Assembly (NCBI GenBank): GCA_023376005.1
Contig: CM042152.1
Location: forward strand, 78,001,894-78,065,893
Length of the DNA: 64,000 nucleotides
DNA from: Doryteuthis pealeii
Taxonomy: Eukaryota; Mollusca; Cephalopoda; Myopsida; Loliginidae
Direction: 5' to 3'
Below are positions 1 through 23,400 of the stretch, one piece after another (the first letter of the stretch is position 1; each line of letters starts with the position of its first letter). Under the pieces are notes generated by a model, which was not told where the DNA came from, did not search any database, and saw only the letters and a list, made by a program, of their open reading frames with translations. The translations under genes and the position numbers were made by a program.

Positions 1-240
1 GTAGACGATCTTTGATACTATTTCCTCAAACAATGGTGCAAGTAAGCAATCTAGTTTTTTGGTATCAGTATTCATTATACCAACACACAACTTTTACTGT
101 TTGAGAGAATTTGATATTTTAAAAAAGTTAAAAATCGACCTACCCTACTCTCCACAGTTTTCATTGGAGTGGTTTCCTATTGATTTCTCAGCGGTTTTGA
201 ATTTTCCTTCTCCTACACTTATTTTTTAAAAAGTTAAAAA
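1..240. repeat. Dispersed repeat with copies at 24250-24410 and 39625-39770
   Basis: The block with GACGATCTTTGATACTATTT followed by CAAACAATGGTGCAAG recurs near-identically at 24258 and, more diverged, at 39630. The latter two copies share more upstream sequence (about 23990-24260 with 39385-39625). No coding potential or termini recognised. Confidence 0.6.
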
Positions 241-822
241 TCAACCTGCCCTATTGGGCATATCCTTTTTTTTCTATCTTCTTAAATCAACCTTTAACGG
301 AAAAAATAAAGAAACTTTGCACTGTTAATATAATATCTATATACTTATATATCTATATACTTATGAAATTTTCTTAATTATTTCATTCGATAGTTCCAAA
401 ATGCTCTCTTAAATTCTTAAAAAAATTAAAAAAAAAAAAACCAAAAACTATGTCACAATTCCCTTAGTTATTTACATTATATTCTCAATAATTATTAATG
501 GCTGACACCAACGAGGTAGTTTTTTTTTTTTGTCACACAAAGCTTCGGTGTTATTGGAAGATAAATATAGCTTTGATGAGTAGAGGGATAGAAAATATAA
601 ACATAAGTGTTTGTACAGCTTATACGTAAGGGAATAATTAAAGATATTAAACCAATAAACCAATCCCTAAATTGATTGATTGATTTTCATGCCTAGTGGT
701 TAGGGAATCACATTCATTGTTTGATCAGATTTCCATTCTTTTTTTTCCTTAAGATTTTTTCTTTTGAAAATACAAATAATTTTGAAACAGATCTATTTGA
801 CCCTTAAGTAGGAGCTTAACAT

Positions 823-1000
823 TCTGGGTCAGAGTGGACCTGGGAGTAATGGCAATGATGGGATATTGTGCACTCAACAGAACCGGAGCCTCACCATTAG
901 ATACAGGAGACTCCTGGGGGGGGGGATATATCTTAATCCTCTGCGGGGGATGACATCAGCATATTCTAAGCCCCACCAACAATATTTGTTAGTTTGTTTT
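823..1000 (+). repeat. Short copy of abundant dispersed repeat B
   Basis: Contains the GGTCAGAGTGGACCTGGGAG block and the GCATATTCTAAGCCCCACC end, but lacks the middle of the longer copies. The 16183-16412 copy has the same kind of internal deletion, suggesting a derivative subfamily. Confidence 0.6.
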
Positions 1001-1002
1001 GT

Positions 1003-1567
1003 TTTACGGCATATCAACCTCAGTGGGTCATTTAATGCCGACAAAGTTTTGAAATGAATTCATTCTTAATGGATACTCAATTTTTTTTCATAAACACATT
1101 TTTATATTTAACCCATAAATGGGACCCTAACAGAGTGGATCTGGGAGTAATGGTGATGAAAGGGTGCTCCATATTACCCAAACTTCCAGAACTGGAACCT
1201 CACCATCAGATAGAGTTTAACGTCATTTCCAGGAAATGAAAACTCTCAGCCACCACCCTCTAGCACAAATATGATAAAAAGGGTTGGGGATTGCCATGAG
1301 GGCTGTAGGGTTGGGACAATCATATAGGAGCTAGGGTTTGATGTCCCCAGCCAATTGATCAGAGGGGACCTCTCTGACTGCCCAAAGTAAGGGCCTAAGT
1401 GGACTGTTGCATGTCATAGACTGCTCAGCCATGAGGATTCCGTCCTTAAGCATCACGGGTCACTAACCACAACCAACAGGTGGCCCTATTGTGGGAGGGG
1501 GGTCCTACCCCTCTGCAGAGGTGCAGTCAGTGTATTCTAACGCTGCAGCCGACAGGGCTCCACCAAC
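1003..1567 (+). repeat. Dispersed repeat B, near full length
   Basis: Begins with the conserved GGCATATCAACCTCAGTGGG domain, then a GGGACCCTAACAG block, a GGAACCTCACCATCAGATAG block, and ends with CTCTGCAGAGGTGCAGTCAG and GACAGGGCT. At least fifteen copies or fragments occur in the window on both strands. No ORF of note. Class unresolved: a non-autonomous element, possibly SINE-like or a LINE 3' end. Confidence 0.75.
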
Positions 1568-1659
1568 AAGATCTAAAAGAAATAAGAGGAAACCTGTACA
1601 AAAGGAGAAATGTTCAGTGGAAAAAACTCCAGGATTGGTCATAAGGTCAGTTTAGTATG

Positions 1660-1965
1660 GTTGGTTGGTTGGATCTTATGAGAAGTCTAGGTTGTAGGTT
1701 CAATCTTGGCCAAGGACGATAACAACATAAAATACTTAACACAGTTTAACATCTGGTGATGGTTAACAGAATGAGAACAGTCTACCCCCATGGATTGAAT
1801 AAAGGGTTTGGTTCGAAGTTTTGTGAAGGCTCCTGATTACGAGTTCAATAAAAAGGTTCCTGAGAAACACCTAAAGAAGGATGGAGGGTATATTGGCCAA
1901 AACATTGTGTAGATAACAATAAAGATGAGGACAATAGTCAGAATAATCTAAATAATCAAGTGTCA
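1660..1965 (+). repeat. tRNA-headed SINE with hammerhead-like tail, truncated copy
   Basis: A B-box-like GGTTGTAGGTTCAATCTTGG at about 1689-1708 is followed by the same body as the 15063-15404 element (ACCCCCATGGATTGAATAAA) and by its tail, ending AAAGATGAGGACAATAGTC. The hammerhead-like part (from about 1868) is mutated. Confidence 0.6.
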
Positions 1966-1976
1966 TTTCAACCACC

Positions 1977-2150
1977 CTTCTAGGTTAAGTAAGAGCCAAA
2001 TTGGGGTGTTGCATGTCATGGACTGCTCAGACAGCAGAGTTCCATCCTTAAGCATCATGGGTCACCACCCACGGCCAACAGTTGGCCACATTTGGGAGAT
2101 TTTACACCTCTGTAGAGCATATTCTACAGCCCAAGCGAACAGGGCAGACG
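1977..2150 (+). repeat. Dispersed repeat B, 3' fragment
   Basis: Contains GTTGCATGTCATGGACTGCT, AAGCATCATGGGTCACCACC and the Cys-free terminal block ending in AGGGC, as in longer copies. It abuts the tail of the preceding SINE. Confidence 0.6.
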
Positions 2151-2469
2151 TTTAGTATGGCAGCCAGTCATGAGTGTGTGTGTGTGTGGGGGGAGCATAG
2201 ATCATCATCATCATCATCAATAATAACAACAAAAAGAAAGACAAATAAAAATAGATTTCAACTATCTTTATCTTTGCAATTCCGAAATTAAAAATATATA
2301 TACAGGATGTGGGTCCTTGGTTTGGTCTGATGGTGTGTCAATTATGTTCTGTAATTGTAGGGTTCTTAAATATCCATGGAACTTTGTCTCCCATATTTTA
2401 TAATTTGATTATTCGCCATTGAAGAAAATTCTTGCGTTTCTAGGCACATAACCTGTTAAGTTTTTAAGG

Positions 2470-2720
2470 GCCATAATTGGCCAGTTGATTCTAAGTAAAG
2501 AGTCCTCCGATTTGGTTCCTTTGGTAATCCTCTCAGGTAGAGATTCCTAGGTTCCTTTGTTGAGGCTTATGAGTAGACTGAATCAGCGCTTAAGTAATAT
2601 ATCAGCCATGCAGTATAACCAGTGATTGGCTAAGGAATAGACCACATAATCTCACCTAGTCTATAAGTATAAGCAGGGAACTAACACACACCTTATATAA
2701 AGAAAAAATCCAACAACACC

Positions 2721-2754
<34 letters not shown>

Positions 2755-2905
2755 GTTTTATAATTTGCTTGAAGTATTGTGTTTATATTGGTTTGGTGGT
2801 TGGTTTTGAATGCTATCACAATACAAGTATAAAGAAAAATAAGGTAACTATGGTGTTGTTTGTTAACCTGTGATTTACTCTTAATATTTCAAGATAAAAA
2901 TCGAT
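2470..2905. repeat. Dispersed repeats: inverted relative of 13425-13790, then half of a palindromic family
   Basis: 2590-2700 matches the reverse complement of about 13430-13560 (ACCAGTGATTGGCTAAGGAA and AAGGTGTGTG-type block). From 2745, the unit with TTTTATAATTTGCTTGAAG and TATCACAATACAAGTATAAA is a half copy of the palindrome at 58832-59065. Two (TA)n tracts are included. Confidence 0.5.
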
Positions 2906-3190
2906 ATATATATATATATATATATACATAAAATTAGGCAGAATTTCTCCTTTCAGACATATCTGGTTGAACCATGCGGACATTTTGTGTTTGCAAATTT
3001 TGTTCATAATCTTTTCAAGTTGGTGAATAGATGGTATAATATCAGGCTGGAATTGGCTGATGTATTTGCCATAACATATTTGGTTCCAAGTACTTTCTGC
3101 TCCTTCATGGTACATCATTAGGGGGAAATGTAAAAACAATACAACATTGGATTGTTCCATTTATACAGATGTTCTATTTAAACTAGTGTT

Positions 3191-3228
<38 letters not shown>

Positions 3229-3229
<1 letters not shown>

Positions 3230-4136
3230 TAGCAAATATATGCACCCTCCAGGTGCAAGTATTTATATTTAATGTAATAAAATATCGTATAAAATTAGAA
3301 AGGCTAATGAAACTAAATAAGAATGCAGACAAAAAGATTTGCTACAGATGGCGTATAATTGAACAATATAACAACTGAAACTTACTCTTCCATCACTCTC
3401 GTCTTTCATTGTTATTTTTTCTAATTTAAGTATTTAGTTAAAAGAAGAAATAAAGAATAAAATGAGTTATTTTTTCTTGTTAATGGATTTCATTTAAGAT
3501 TCATTGAAGAGATTTTTGCTTATATTCATTAAAATAAAACCAAACAGTTAGAAATCAATAATACTCAGCACATATTTATTAAAATCAAATTTTTGATATC
3601 AATATGCAAATTAGCCTTCCCGTTCACACTGTAAATTGCTATTTTGAGTATATTTAAATACAATTGCATGTTGTTAGTATGTAGCTCCGGCCCACGCCGG
3701 GGGTCCAGTGGCTTCGGCCCTGGATCTTTACGAGTTAATAGCGTCGATCCCAGGGGGCCATCCCCCCAGGCAACACCTGCCCCCTCGATTTAAAGGGGCA
3801 GGGCTGGGTTTATTGCCCAGTGCCTGAGGCGCCCCCCTTGAGGGGGAATGCCGATGTGATCGACGCAATTTTTTCACCTGCCACTCCATGAGCTTCGGCT
3901 TGTGGGTGGTCCCACGTTAATAGGGACTTTGTGCCTGACCCATACAAGCGGGGTACGCGGTAAATACTATGTAGATAAGGTTAACAGTATTAATAATGTA
4001 ACACAATTTTATTAATAATTGGGGTAAAAATAAAATCATTGAGAATGTGATGTCAATAACTAAGGGAATTGTGACTTGGGTAGCGATTTAGTTTCGGTTA
4101 CAGACAGAAAAATACACAATCTCCATTATAATAAGA
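3229..4136 (-). mobile_element. Helitron-like non-autonomous element with GC-rich core
   Basis: On the minus strand it starts TCTTATTATAATGGAGATTG and ends in CTAG, flanked by A and T, the expected A|TC...CTAG|T insertion form. A hairpin (TGCACC, 5-nt loop, GGTGCA; 3241-3257 on plus) lies 8 nt inside the CTAG end. The middle (about 3690-3950) is GC-rich and repeats the unit found three times at 41.0-41.7 kb. No Rep/helicase coding is present. The Helitron call is from termini only. Confidence 0.6.
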
Positions 4137-4169
4137 TATATATATATATATATATATATTATCAAAGGG

Positions 4170-5360
4170 TTACTACCATGTAAACATTGTAGTAGCATAA
4201 GTAGTTAATCCAAAAGAGCTCAAAGTCCATATTAATATAAAGAAATAAGGATAAAAAATTAGTTGTATAAAGTTGATACAGTCATCTGAAAATTTGAATT
4301 AATGTTTTAACAACTAGAAATTTGATTATCTAGAATAGGAAAAATAAACAGTTTGAACTAAGATTGTTTTGTTTTCTTTAAAAAAAAAAAAAAAAAAAGG
4401 AGAAAAGAAAGATATTGACAACAGTATAGATATACCCAAAATTTCTTGTGTCTTTTTTTACTCCCCCACCCCCACTGTCCATGAATTAAAATTCAACAAA
4501 ACCTGTGAAAAATTAATGAAACTTAATGTAATTTTTGTTGTATTATGAAGTGGAAAGATTTTTAAAAATCACATGTAAAAATTTTTTTCCAGTCTTTAAA
4601 AATGGAGAATTTTATAAATGAAAACTTCAAGTTTATACAATAGGCTATTTTATAAATTGGAAATTTTAGTTTATAAAAACATGTGAAATTTTGGGCATGC
4701 CTACAACAGTATATCACATAAAGGTGAAAGCCAAATAAACTTAACCCATTATCTACCAGAGTGTCCCAAACCGTCTGACAATCAAAATGCCCGAGATCAT
4801 CAACTCTTAGAAAATGGTTTAGAGTTAAAAAAGAGAAATTAATTAAATGAATACATTTCTATTCAGTAGTAAAGGATCAGATGATACGATACAAGCTTGT
4901 CAACCATTTTGGACAATGGCTATTGTGGATGGCAGTGGTTGATAAAGAGTTAAAAAAGATAAGCTAAGTATTCATTTTTACTGAACATTGAATTTTTCTC
5001 CAAAGTGTAAAAATATAAATATTTAGTTTACATAGGAGCGGGTGTTGTCAGACTAATATCAAAATATTAAAAAACAAATTCAATTCTCTTTTTCTTGTGA
5101 CTGTAAAAAAAAGATAATTAAAATTAAATTAAACCATTACAGTTGGAATCTTTTTTTTTTTTTTTTTTTTAACTCAGCATTAAAACAAAAACAAAAAAAT
5201 AAAAACAAATTAAGCAAAAATTAATAATGTAAATATTTTATCTTGGAATCTTAAATAACTTAAGATTGCTACTACTACGATTGAGTAGTAAACAAACAAT
5301 ATGACATAAAGAATGTGAAAGAAGAAAGGGAGGTAATACAGTTCTGTCTAATTGTGAAGC
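4170..5360. other. AT-rich stretch without recognisable gene
   Basis: Contains A/T homopolymers at about 4380-4398 and 5152-5170. A short block at 4742-4800 (ACCAGAGTGTCCCAAACC) recurs diverged near 32960. Nothing coding is seen. Confidence 0.6.
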
Positions 5361-5364
5361 TTCT

Positions 5365-5440
5365 GACTAGTTGCATCCTCCATATTAAGACAAGCTCTTG
5401 GAGTATAAGGATGTGAGTTCAAGTCTCAGTGGAAGCTATT
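5365..5440 (+). repeat. tRNA-like SINE fragment
   Basis: A B-box-like GAGTTCAAGTCTC follows an A-box-like stretch; it is too diverged for a real tRNA. Lies 3' of TRAPPC3. Confidence 0.35.
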
Positions 5441-5966
5441 TCTTTGTTACAATTTTATTCTGATTTCTTTAAGAGTCAAACAGTGTGCCAACCTCAAATA
5501 TTGTGCTTTTTGAAGCGATAATAAGATGGAAAAAAAAATTGAGAGATTTTTTGATTGTGAATAATGACGCAGAAAATTAAACTAAATTTTTTTTTTGGGG
5601 GGGGGGGGTTGTTTAGAGGAAGAAAGAAAAGAGTTAATGTGAAAAAGAGGTGGTCACAGAAATATGAATTGAAACCGGTTATATTTTTTTTTCTTCTTCT
5701 TCTTTGAGTCTTTTCATCTTCCAGTGGAGTGCGATCAAATAACTCCAAATGGTTTTCGTTTTGGGTCCATTGGAAAAAAAAAGGAAAAAAAAAGTCCTCC
5801 CTTCCTTTCTTTTGTTTGTTCATGATTATCATTATTATTATTATTATTTCTTTTAACAAAAGAAGAAGAGGATTGGTGACATCCCATCGATCATCCACAA
5901 CAATATGAACAAAATGGAATGTAATTTAAACAAAGTCATGCCTGCTCCAGATGATAGTGGGGAAAT

Positions 5967-17107
<11,141 letters not shown>

Positions 17108-17402
17108 ATTTTTCGATACGATGAAAACGATGTAATTTTATAAAAACAAATTTAGAAATTAATTTTGTTTTTATTCTTATGCTTTTTGCTTCTTCAGTGA
17201 CCACCTCCTTGCGCAGATAGAATTAAACAAGAAATATAAAGCTGTTTCTGATTGGTCAGTAGCTTCAAGCAAAAATGAAAATTAACTAATCAAAAACGGT
17301 GTTTTATTTTGTCTCGACAGGAAGTTATTCAACCGGAAGTGTACGGACACATGGGGGAACTAAGATGGCGTGTAATGTTTTACTGAATTAACAATATTAA
17401 AA
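17108..17402. promoter_or_regulatory. Bidirectional promoter between TRAPPC3 and RWDD1
   Basis: Short interval between two divergent start codons. It holds a CCAAT box on the minus strand within CTGATTGGTCA (17248-17258), an ETS-like CAGGAAGTT (17318-17326), a strong ETS/GABP-like ACCGGAAGTG (17332-17341) and a YY1-like AAGATGGCG (17362-17370). There is no TATA box close to either start at a fixed distance. These motif types are common in TATA-less housekeeping bidirectional promoters. A small ATG-to-TGA reading frame at 17351-17386 would be an 11-codon upstream ORF if RWDD1 transcription starts above it; a start at the YY1 site would exclude it. Regulation is inferred from motifs only. Confidence 0.75.
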
Positions 17403-17475
17403 ATGACGAATTATAAAGAAGAACAGAAAGATGAGATAGAAGCCTTGGAGGCAATTTATCCAAATGAAATAAAAG
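17403..17475 (+). CDS. RWDD1: RWDD1 exon 1 (residues 1-25)
   Basis: ATG at 17403-17405; encodes MTNYKEEQKDEIEALEAIYP and NEIK. Ends with the first base of a Val codon before GTAAC at 17476. The start is fixed by alignment to the family N terminus. Confidence 0.94.
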
Positions 17476-20400
17476 GTAACTGATTTTTATTTGGAGATTT
17501 GTTTATTGATTGTTGTGAGATTAAAAAAATGTTTTACAGCTTTTAATGGGGGAATTATCACTCATTGAGAGAGATCTAAATTACGCGTGTAATTAAATCT
17601 TCAGATTTTTTGGTAGGGATTTGTTTGTGATTAACTGAAACATTATTTATTTATTTAATTAATTTTTAAGATATTCTATAATTTGGGTTTAAAGTCACTT
17701 GAAAGATATTTTAAAAACTCTGAAAAATGAAATGTGTGTATAATTGTTCTCTGCTTTTTGTCGTCCACCCACACAAAATGCCGACTTAAAAGTAAAAAAA
17801 AATGTTAGATTTTCTTGTTTTAATTTGATTTGTCATGTCAGAAGGTCTGGGATTATTGCATTAATTTTTATTTGCTCACAAATAATAAATAAAAATAAGA
17901 AGCAAACGAAGAAGTGACGCTTAGTTTTAGTTTTTCTTTTACGTCTTTTAACAAATTCTTCTTTTTCGTTGTTTTAATTATTTGCAATTTTTAATGAAAA
18001 AAAAAAAAAAAAAGATTCTGTAGTGTCTTACTTCGGTACTTTCCCTTAAATTCAACATAAAAAAATAAACAAAACAAACTTCGATTTTTATTTTTAATAC
18101 CATCTATTGCTTCAACTAATAAAGTTACTTGAAGTGTCATCGATACCAATTTTCTGTTCTACCATTCTTGCGTGGCTGGTTATAAAATTACAGAAAAAAA
18201 AAGCCACAATTTTGGCTTAAAATTAATTCAATTGATTTATGGTAGCCGGATTAAGTTTTGTAGGAAATGTTTTTAATTCGACTGAGACCCAAGGAATTTA
18301 TCAAAGAAACACTTTTGATATAAGGTTCCTTTCTTTTTTCCCCTTTTTTGCTACAGTGACTTGAAAACGTGCTTCAGTTAAAGTCCATCAATGAAATTTT
18401 AAAGAATTCTTTCCTCTGTGGAAGCTGTCGTAGATTATTTTTTCATTTTAAGATTTTTTTATTAGTTATTTTAATGTTTTTATTTATAATAATTAATCTA
18501 GATTGAGGTAAAATTAAAATGAAGGGGTACTGGCACCGACAACGGAAAATCTTCGTAAATTGATTTTTTTATCTCTCCTTTTGGTACATGTCTTGTTTCT
18601 TAACAAGTAGAATTTACCCAACCCGTTCGCCAAAAATATGACCTGACACAAGGTCGCAAGTATTGGGGCATTCAGCGAGGATCGAACTCGTAATTCAGTA
18701 GTAATGGATCTGCGAAACTAGCTTGCTAACCATTACACCTCGATCGGACGCCCCTTAACAAGTTAAGTATATATAGCGATTGTTGCATTATTATGTATCT
18801 GCTTTGTGAAATAATCGATATTTGTTGTATTGACGGATATCCCAATGCTTCAATCCGATATTCCGTCTTAATACGTGGTGATATACGACAACATATGGTC
18901 GAGAAAGTGGCCAGTTAATTGTTAATAATCATTAGTCGATCCTGTTTTTGTTTTTTCAAAGTTGTCGTCGGGAAGTGGGGTGGTGTTGCTAAAGTGCTAA
19001 AGCCTGTCTCCTTTTCACTAGCGCTAGACTGAAGAGATTGTTTTTGCGTCTGAGACGGAGCGCCACACCTATCATCAGCTCCTTACTTTACCGCACAGAT
19101 CTCTGCTACTCATACGCTGAGTTGGTGAGGGCCGGTATCGAACCAGGAACCTTGTGGTTCCTAGACAAATGCTCTCGATTTTCAAAAACATGTTTTTTAC
19201 CCCCCCCTCCCTTATAGATTGGAATGTCGATTTCATTTCTAAACTAATGAGTATTAATAAGTCAGCATGTGAAGAGAAATTCCGAGAAAAATAGAATAGA
19301 ATTATAAAAGACTGCCATTTGGTAAATATTGAAGTCTGTCACTTAGCCAAATGGAAGAATTGAGGTTCCTGTCCCAAGAATTAGCATTTGTTTATGTCCT
19401 CGGTATGATGTTTGGAGATCTGGGGAATGTGGAACACCCCTTCATCACCATTGCTCCCTGGTCCACTCTGACCCAGAGTGGTAGTACCTGTTAGGGTCCT
19501 ATCTATGGGTTAAATAGAACAAAATTAAAAAAAAAAATGAGTACAGATGACTAGATGAAATCGCTGACTTACTAGTCTTGCCAACTTATCCCGACCATGT
19601 TTTTGCGAGTAAACCGCCAACTGGTGAAACTCAACAATTATTACAATCACGGTACCCAACACGTGAAAGAAAAAAAGCCAGACTTCTTTGTAACTGATAA
19701 TTTCAAGGTAAAAAGTTTTGACTCTTGTTACTTATTGTCTCCCATTCCCAGCAATTATGGTGAGGCAATGAAATCCCAAGATTTGCAACAATGGGCACTC
19801 GCCATGCAAAATGAATATAAAACACTCCTTGACAATGATACGTTTGAATTAAAACCTGCACCAAAAAATAAGCACATTGTGGGTAGTCGTTGGTTCTACG
19901 ATTTGAAATATAATGAAAATGGCACCTGCAAATATAAAGCGAGGTTTGTCGCAAAAGGATTTTCACAGATTTATGGTGAAGATTACCTTGATACCTTTTC
20001 TCCAACGACTAACCTAACTTCCATATGAGTTTTAATTCAGTTGACAGTCCAATATAACTTACGAATACACCATCTAGATGTTAAAAGTGCTTAATTAAAT
20101 GCTCCATTAGACTTTGAGATATACATATATCCCCCAAAAGGTTTTGAAAATGAAAATAAAAACTGTGTATGGAAACTTAAAAAGCCCTATATGGTTTGAA
20201 ATAAAGTGGGCGTTCCTGGAATAACACTTTTCATAATTACCTGCTTGACTAGGATTTTAAACCCTCTATTATAGATCCTTGTCTGTATATCAAGGAAATT
20301 AACAAAGAAATAGCAGTAATTTTATTATTATGGGTAGATGATATTCTAATTGCTTCAAAAACAGAAGCTGATTTAATAAAAATTAAAAATAGTTTAAGTT

Positions 20401-23400
20401 TAAAATTTAAAATGACCGACCTGGGAAGGCTGTCTGGGTTTTTAGGGATACAATTTGAACATAGTGAAAATACTATTAGAATGAATCAATCTAGATATAT
20501 TGAAAGATTGTTGGTCAAATTTAATATGACTGATTGTAAGACACGTCATACTCCATGTGAAATGGATATAAATAAATTTTTGATAATGAAAATGAATTAA
20601 TTGATAATAAACTCTACTGTGAAATTGTTGGTTCCTTAATTTATATTATGATGGCTACTCAGCCAGATATATCGTATATAGTTTCAAAATTATCTCAGTA
20701 TTTGGATAAACCAACATCAATCCATTTAACAGGAGCAAAGCATGTTTTGCGATATTTGAAAGGCTCAATAAATCAGTCGCTAGTATTTAAAAAATCATCT
20801 TTCAAACGGTTCTGAACTCCATTTACACAGCTTTATATAACTAATGTGATTAAACAACAATAACCTCTAATAAAAAAATCAACTGGGAATGCTAATAACA
20901 TGCAACACTCCACTTAGAACCTTACTTAGGCTAAATGGGCCTCCTCCAATCATTCGGCTGGTCATGTCAAGCCCTAGCACCAATATGATTGCCCAACCCT
21001 ATTGCCCTTTTGGCAAGCCCCATCCCTTTTATCATATATTTATCATATATGTTCTGAGGGTATTCATGTCCTGGGAATGACATTAAACTCTATCTGATGG
21101 TGAGGTTCCAGTTCTGGAGGTATAGGGAATGTGGAGCACCCCTTCATCACCATTGCTCTCTGGTCTATTCTGACCTGGAGTGGTAGTACCTGTTAGGGTC
21201 CCATCTATAGGTTAGATAGTAAAATGTGTTTATAAAAAATTGAGTATCCATTAAGAATAAATTTATTTCAAAACTTTGTTGGCATTAAATGACCCACAGA
21301 GGTTGATATGCCATAAAATAAAACAAAACAAACCATTTTCATCTAATATAAAAAGCATACATGGAATGCACACCTCATACTTAATGGGTGAGTTTAGTCT
21401 AAGAGACGGGCAGACAAAAATTGCCTTGGTGGATCCATTAAAAATGAGAGCACCACAGCATATGAAAAAGGGCACCACTGCATTTTGTTTTTGTTTTTTT
21501 AGAATTTGCAAAATTAATTTTTTTTATTTATAAAATGTAATGTTAATGTAAAATCTTAAAAAAAAAAAAAATTGATAAAAATAAACAGAAAGCTTTAAAA
21601 TGAAATATTTTTTATTGATAAATAGCATAGATTATGATGATTAGAATTATTAGCAATGAAACATTGCAGTGGAACAGTTTCAAAAAAGAAATCAAACATT
21701 ACATTATTTGAATTCCAAGAAAAATTCTTCTGAAAAGACGGTAGATGGAGTAGAAACACACTGACTCCTTGGTAAAGAAAAAAGTTACAGGGCCAGATCT
21801 GGAGAATAGGGTGGGTGCAGAAGCAATTCAAAGTGCAATTCATGTAGTTTTGCCATTGTTGCAATCGACTTGTGACATGGTGTATTGTCTTGGTGATAGA
21901 GTCTGAATAAAACTTATCAAGCGATTGCTTTGCTAGAACAGAAAGCAATGCTTTATCAACACACAAAATTAGATTTTTCCATTGTTTTGAAAATTTGCAA
22001 CAGTAGCTTCACTTAAATAACTGTAAATTGTAAACTAATAATCCAATTGGGCTCAAATTTTGACACGTGCCATTTGAAGGTTGGTACTTTATAAAAATCT
22101 TTTATTAGTGGCGCCATCTATATGTCAAGAACTTATTGAGGATGTATATATATATATATATATATATATACCTTCATGGGTTATTCAATGCCAAAGCCAC
22201 CCTTGTAGAAGAACAGTAGTGGTACTATTCAACCCATAGCTGGGACCACATTTTAGAAACTTATAATTGAATCTAACAAACTTTGTCTTCTCCTGCAAGG
22301 GCTAACAAACTTAATGTTTTTTTAAAAAAATTTGTTGTTTGCAGTATTGGAAACAGAACCCAATTATGTGTTTGTGATTGAAGTTGCCCCACAAGGAATA
22401 GAGGATACAGAAAGAATGGGTAAGAAAACTTCTTTTTGTTTTTGCTTTTTTATTTTTTTCATATTTTAAATTATTTATATGAACCAAAGGAAAAATTTGA
22501 AAAAATTTATGCGGCTTCATTTACATAAGTTGGTATGGATGTCTTTTTCATGTTCTAAAAAAGCTCAGCATTTCTCTACCGTTTTTAAAGTAAATAAGGG
22601 AAGTAATGATTTCTTTTTTTTTTTCTCTTTTTTAATCTATTTTTTCATTATTATTAAATTATTTTAATATTATTATTTATTGCATAAATCTATCAAATTT
22701 AATATTCAAATTGCCTACATTTAGATGATGTTCAATTCTTTGTTTATTGTTTAGTGTTCATTTATTTATTTACGATTCTTGTTTAAACTGATTTACTCTG
22801 AAATAAGTTCCTTCATAAGTTGTGTAAATACATCAAATCTTAACATTATTCAGACATATTTGGTTAAATAATATAGACATCTATTGTCTGTATAGTCTGG
22901 TTTAAATCCTTTCAAGTTGTCAAATGGATGATACATTGTCTGGTCAGAATTGGCTAATAAATTGGCCATTACTAATTTGTTCCCAACTATTTTTTGGTTT
23001 ACTGTCAAGTCATATTTAAAGCACCATTTCCTGTTAGATCACCAAAGTTAAGCAATGATGAACCTGTTCAGTACTTAGATGGGTGACCATTTAGGCAATA
23101 GCAGGTACTGTAAGTAACTGGATATCAAAATGACTTGATTCAGCATTAAATGACCCAAAAAGGGTTGATATGCCATAAAACAAAACAACCAATTACTCTT
23201 AGTGATGGAAGCAATGGATTTGTTTTGTTTTGCTTTTAGTTATCCGTTTCAGACAATGATGACCTCATTCGACATGGAGTGAAACTTATGTGTGAGATAT
23301 TTTAAGTGAAAAGAGGGTGCACAGACCTCAATCTTATCAGTCCAGCAGTTGGTCCAGTGGCAGGGGAAAGTCTGAGACAAGTGGATTGCCAAGCTGCTTC

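Noticed and set aside
19703..20005. 100-codon minus-strand ORF
   Set aside because: Antisense of the copia reverse-transcriptase fragment.
23004..23117. Functional 5S rRNA gene
   Set aside because: Too many substitutions, a single dispersed copy and a fused repeat tail; a SINE explains it better.
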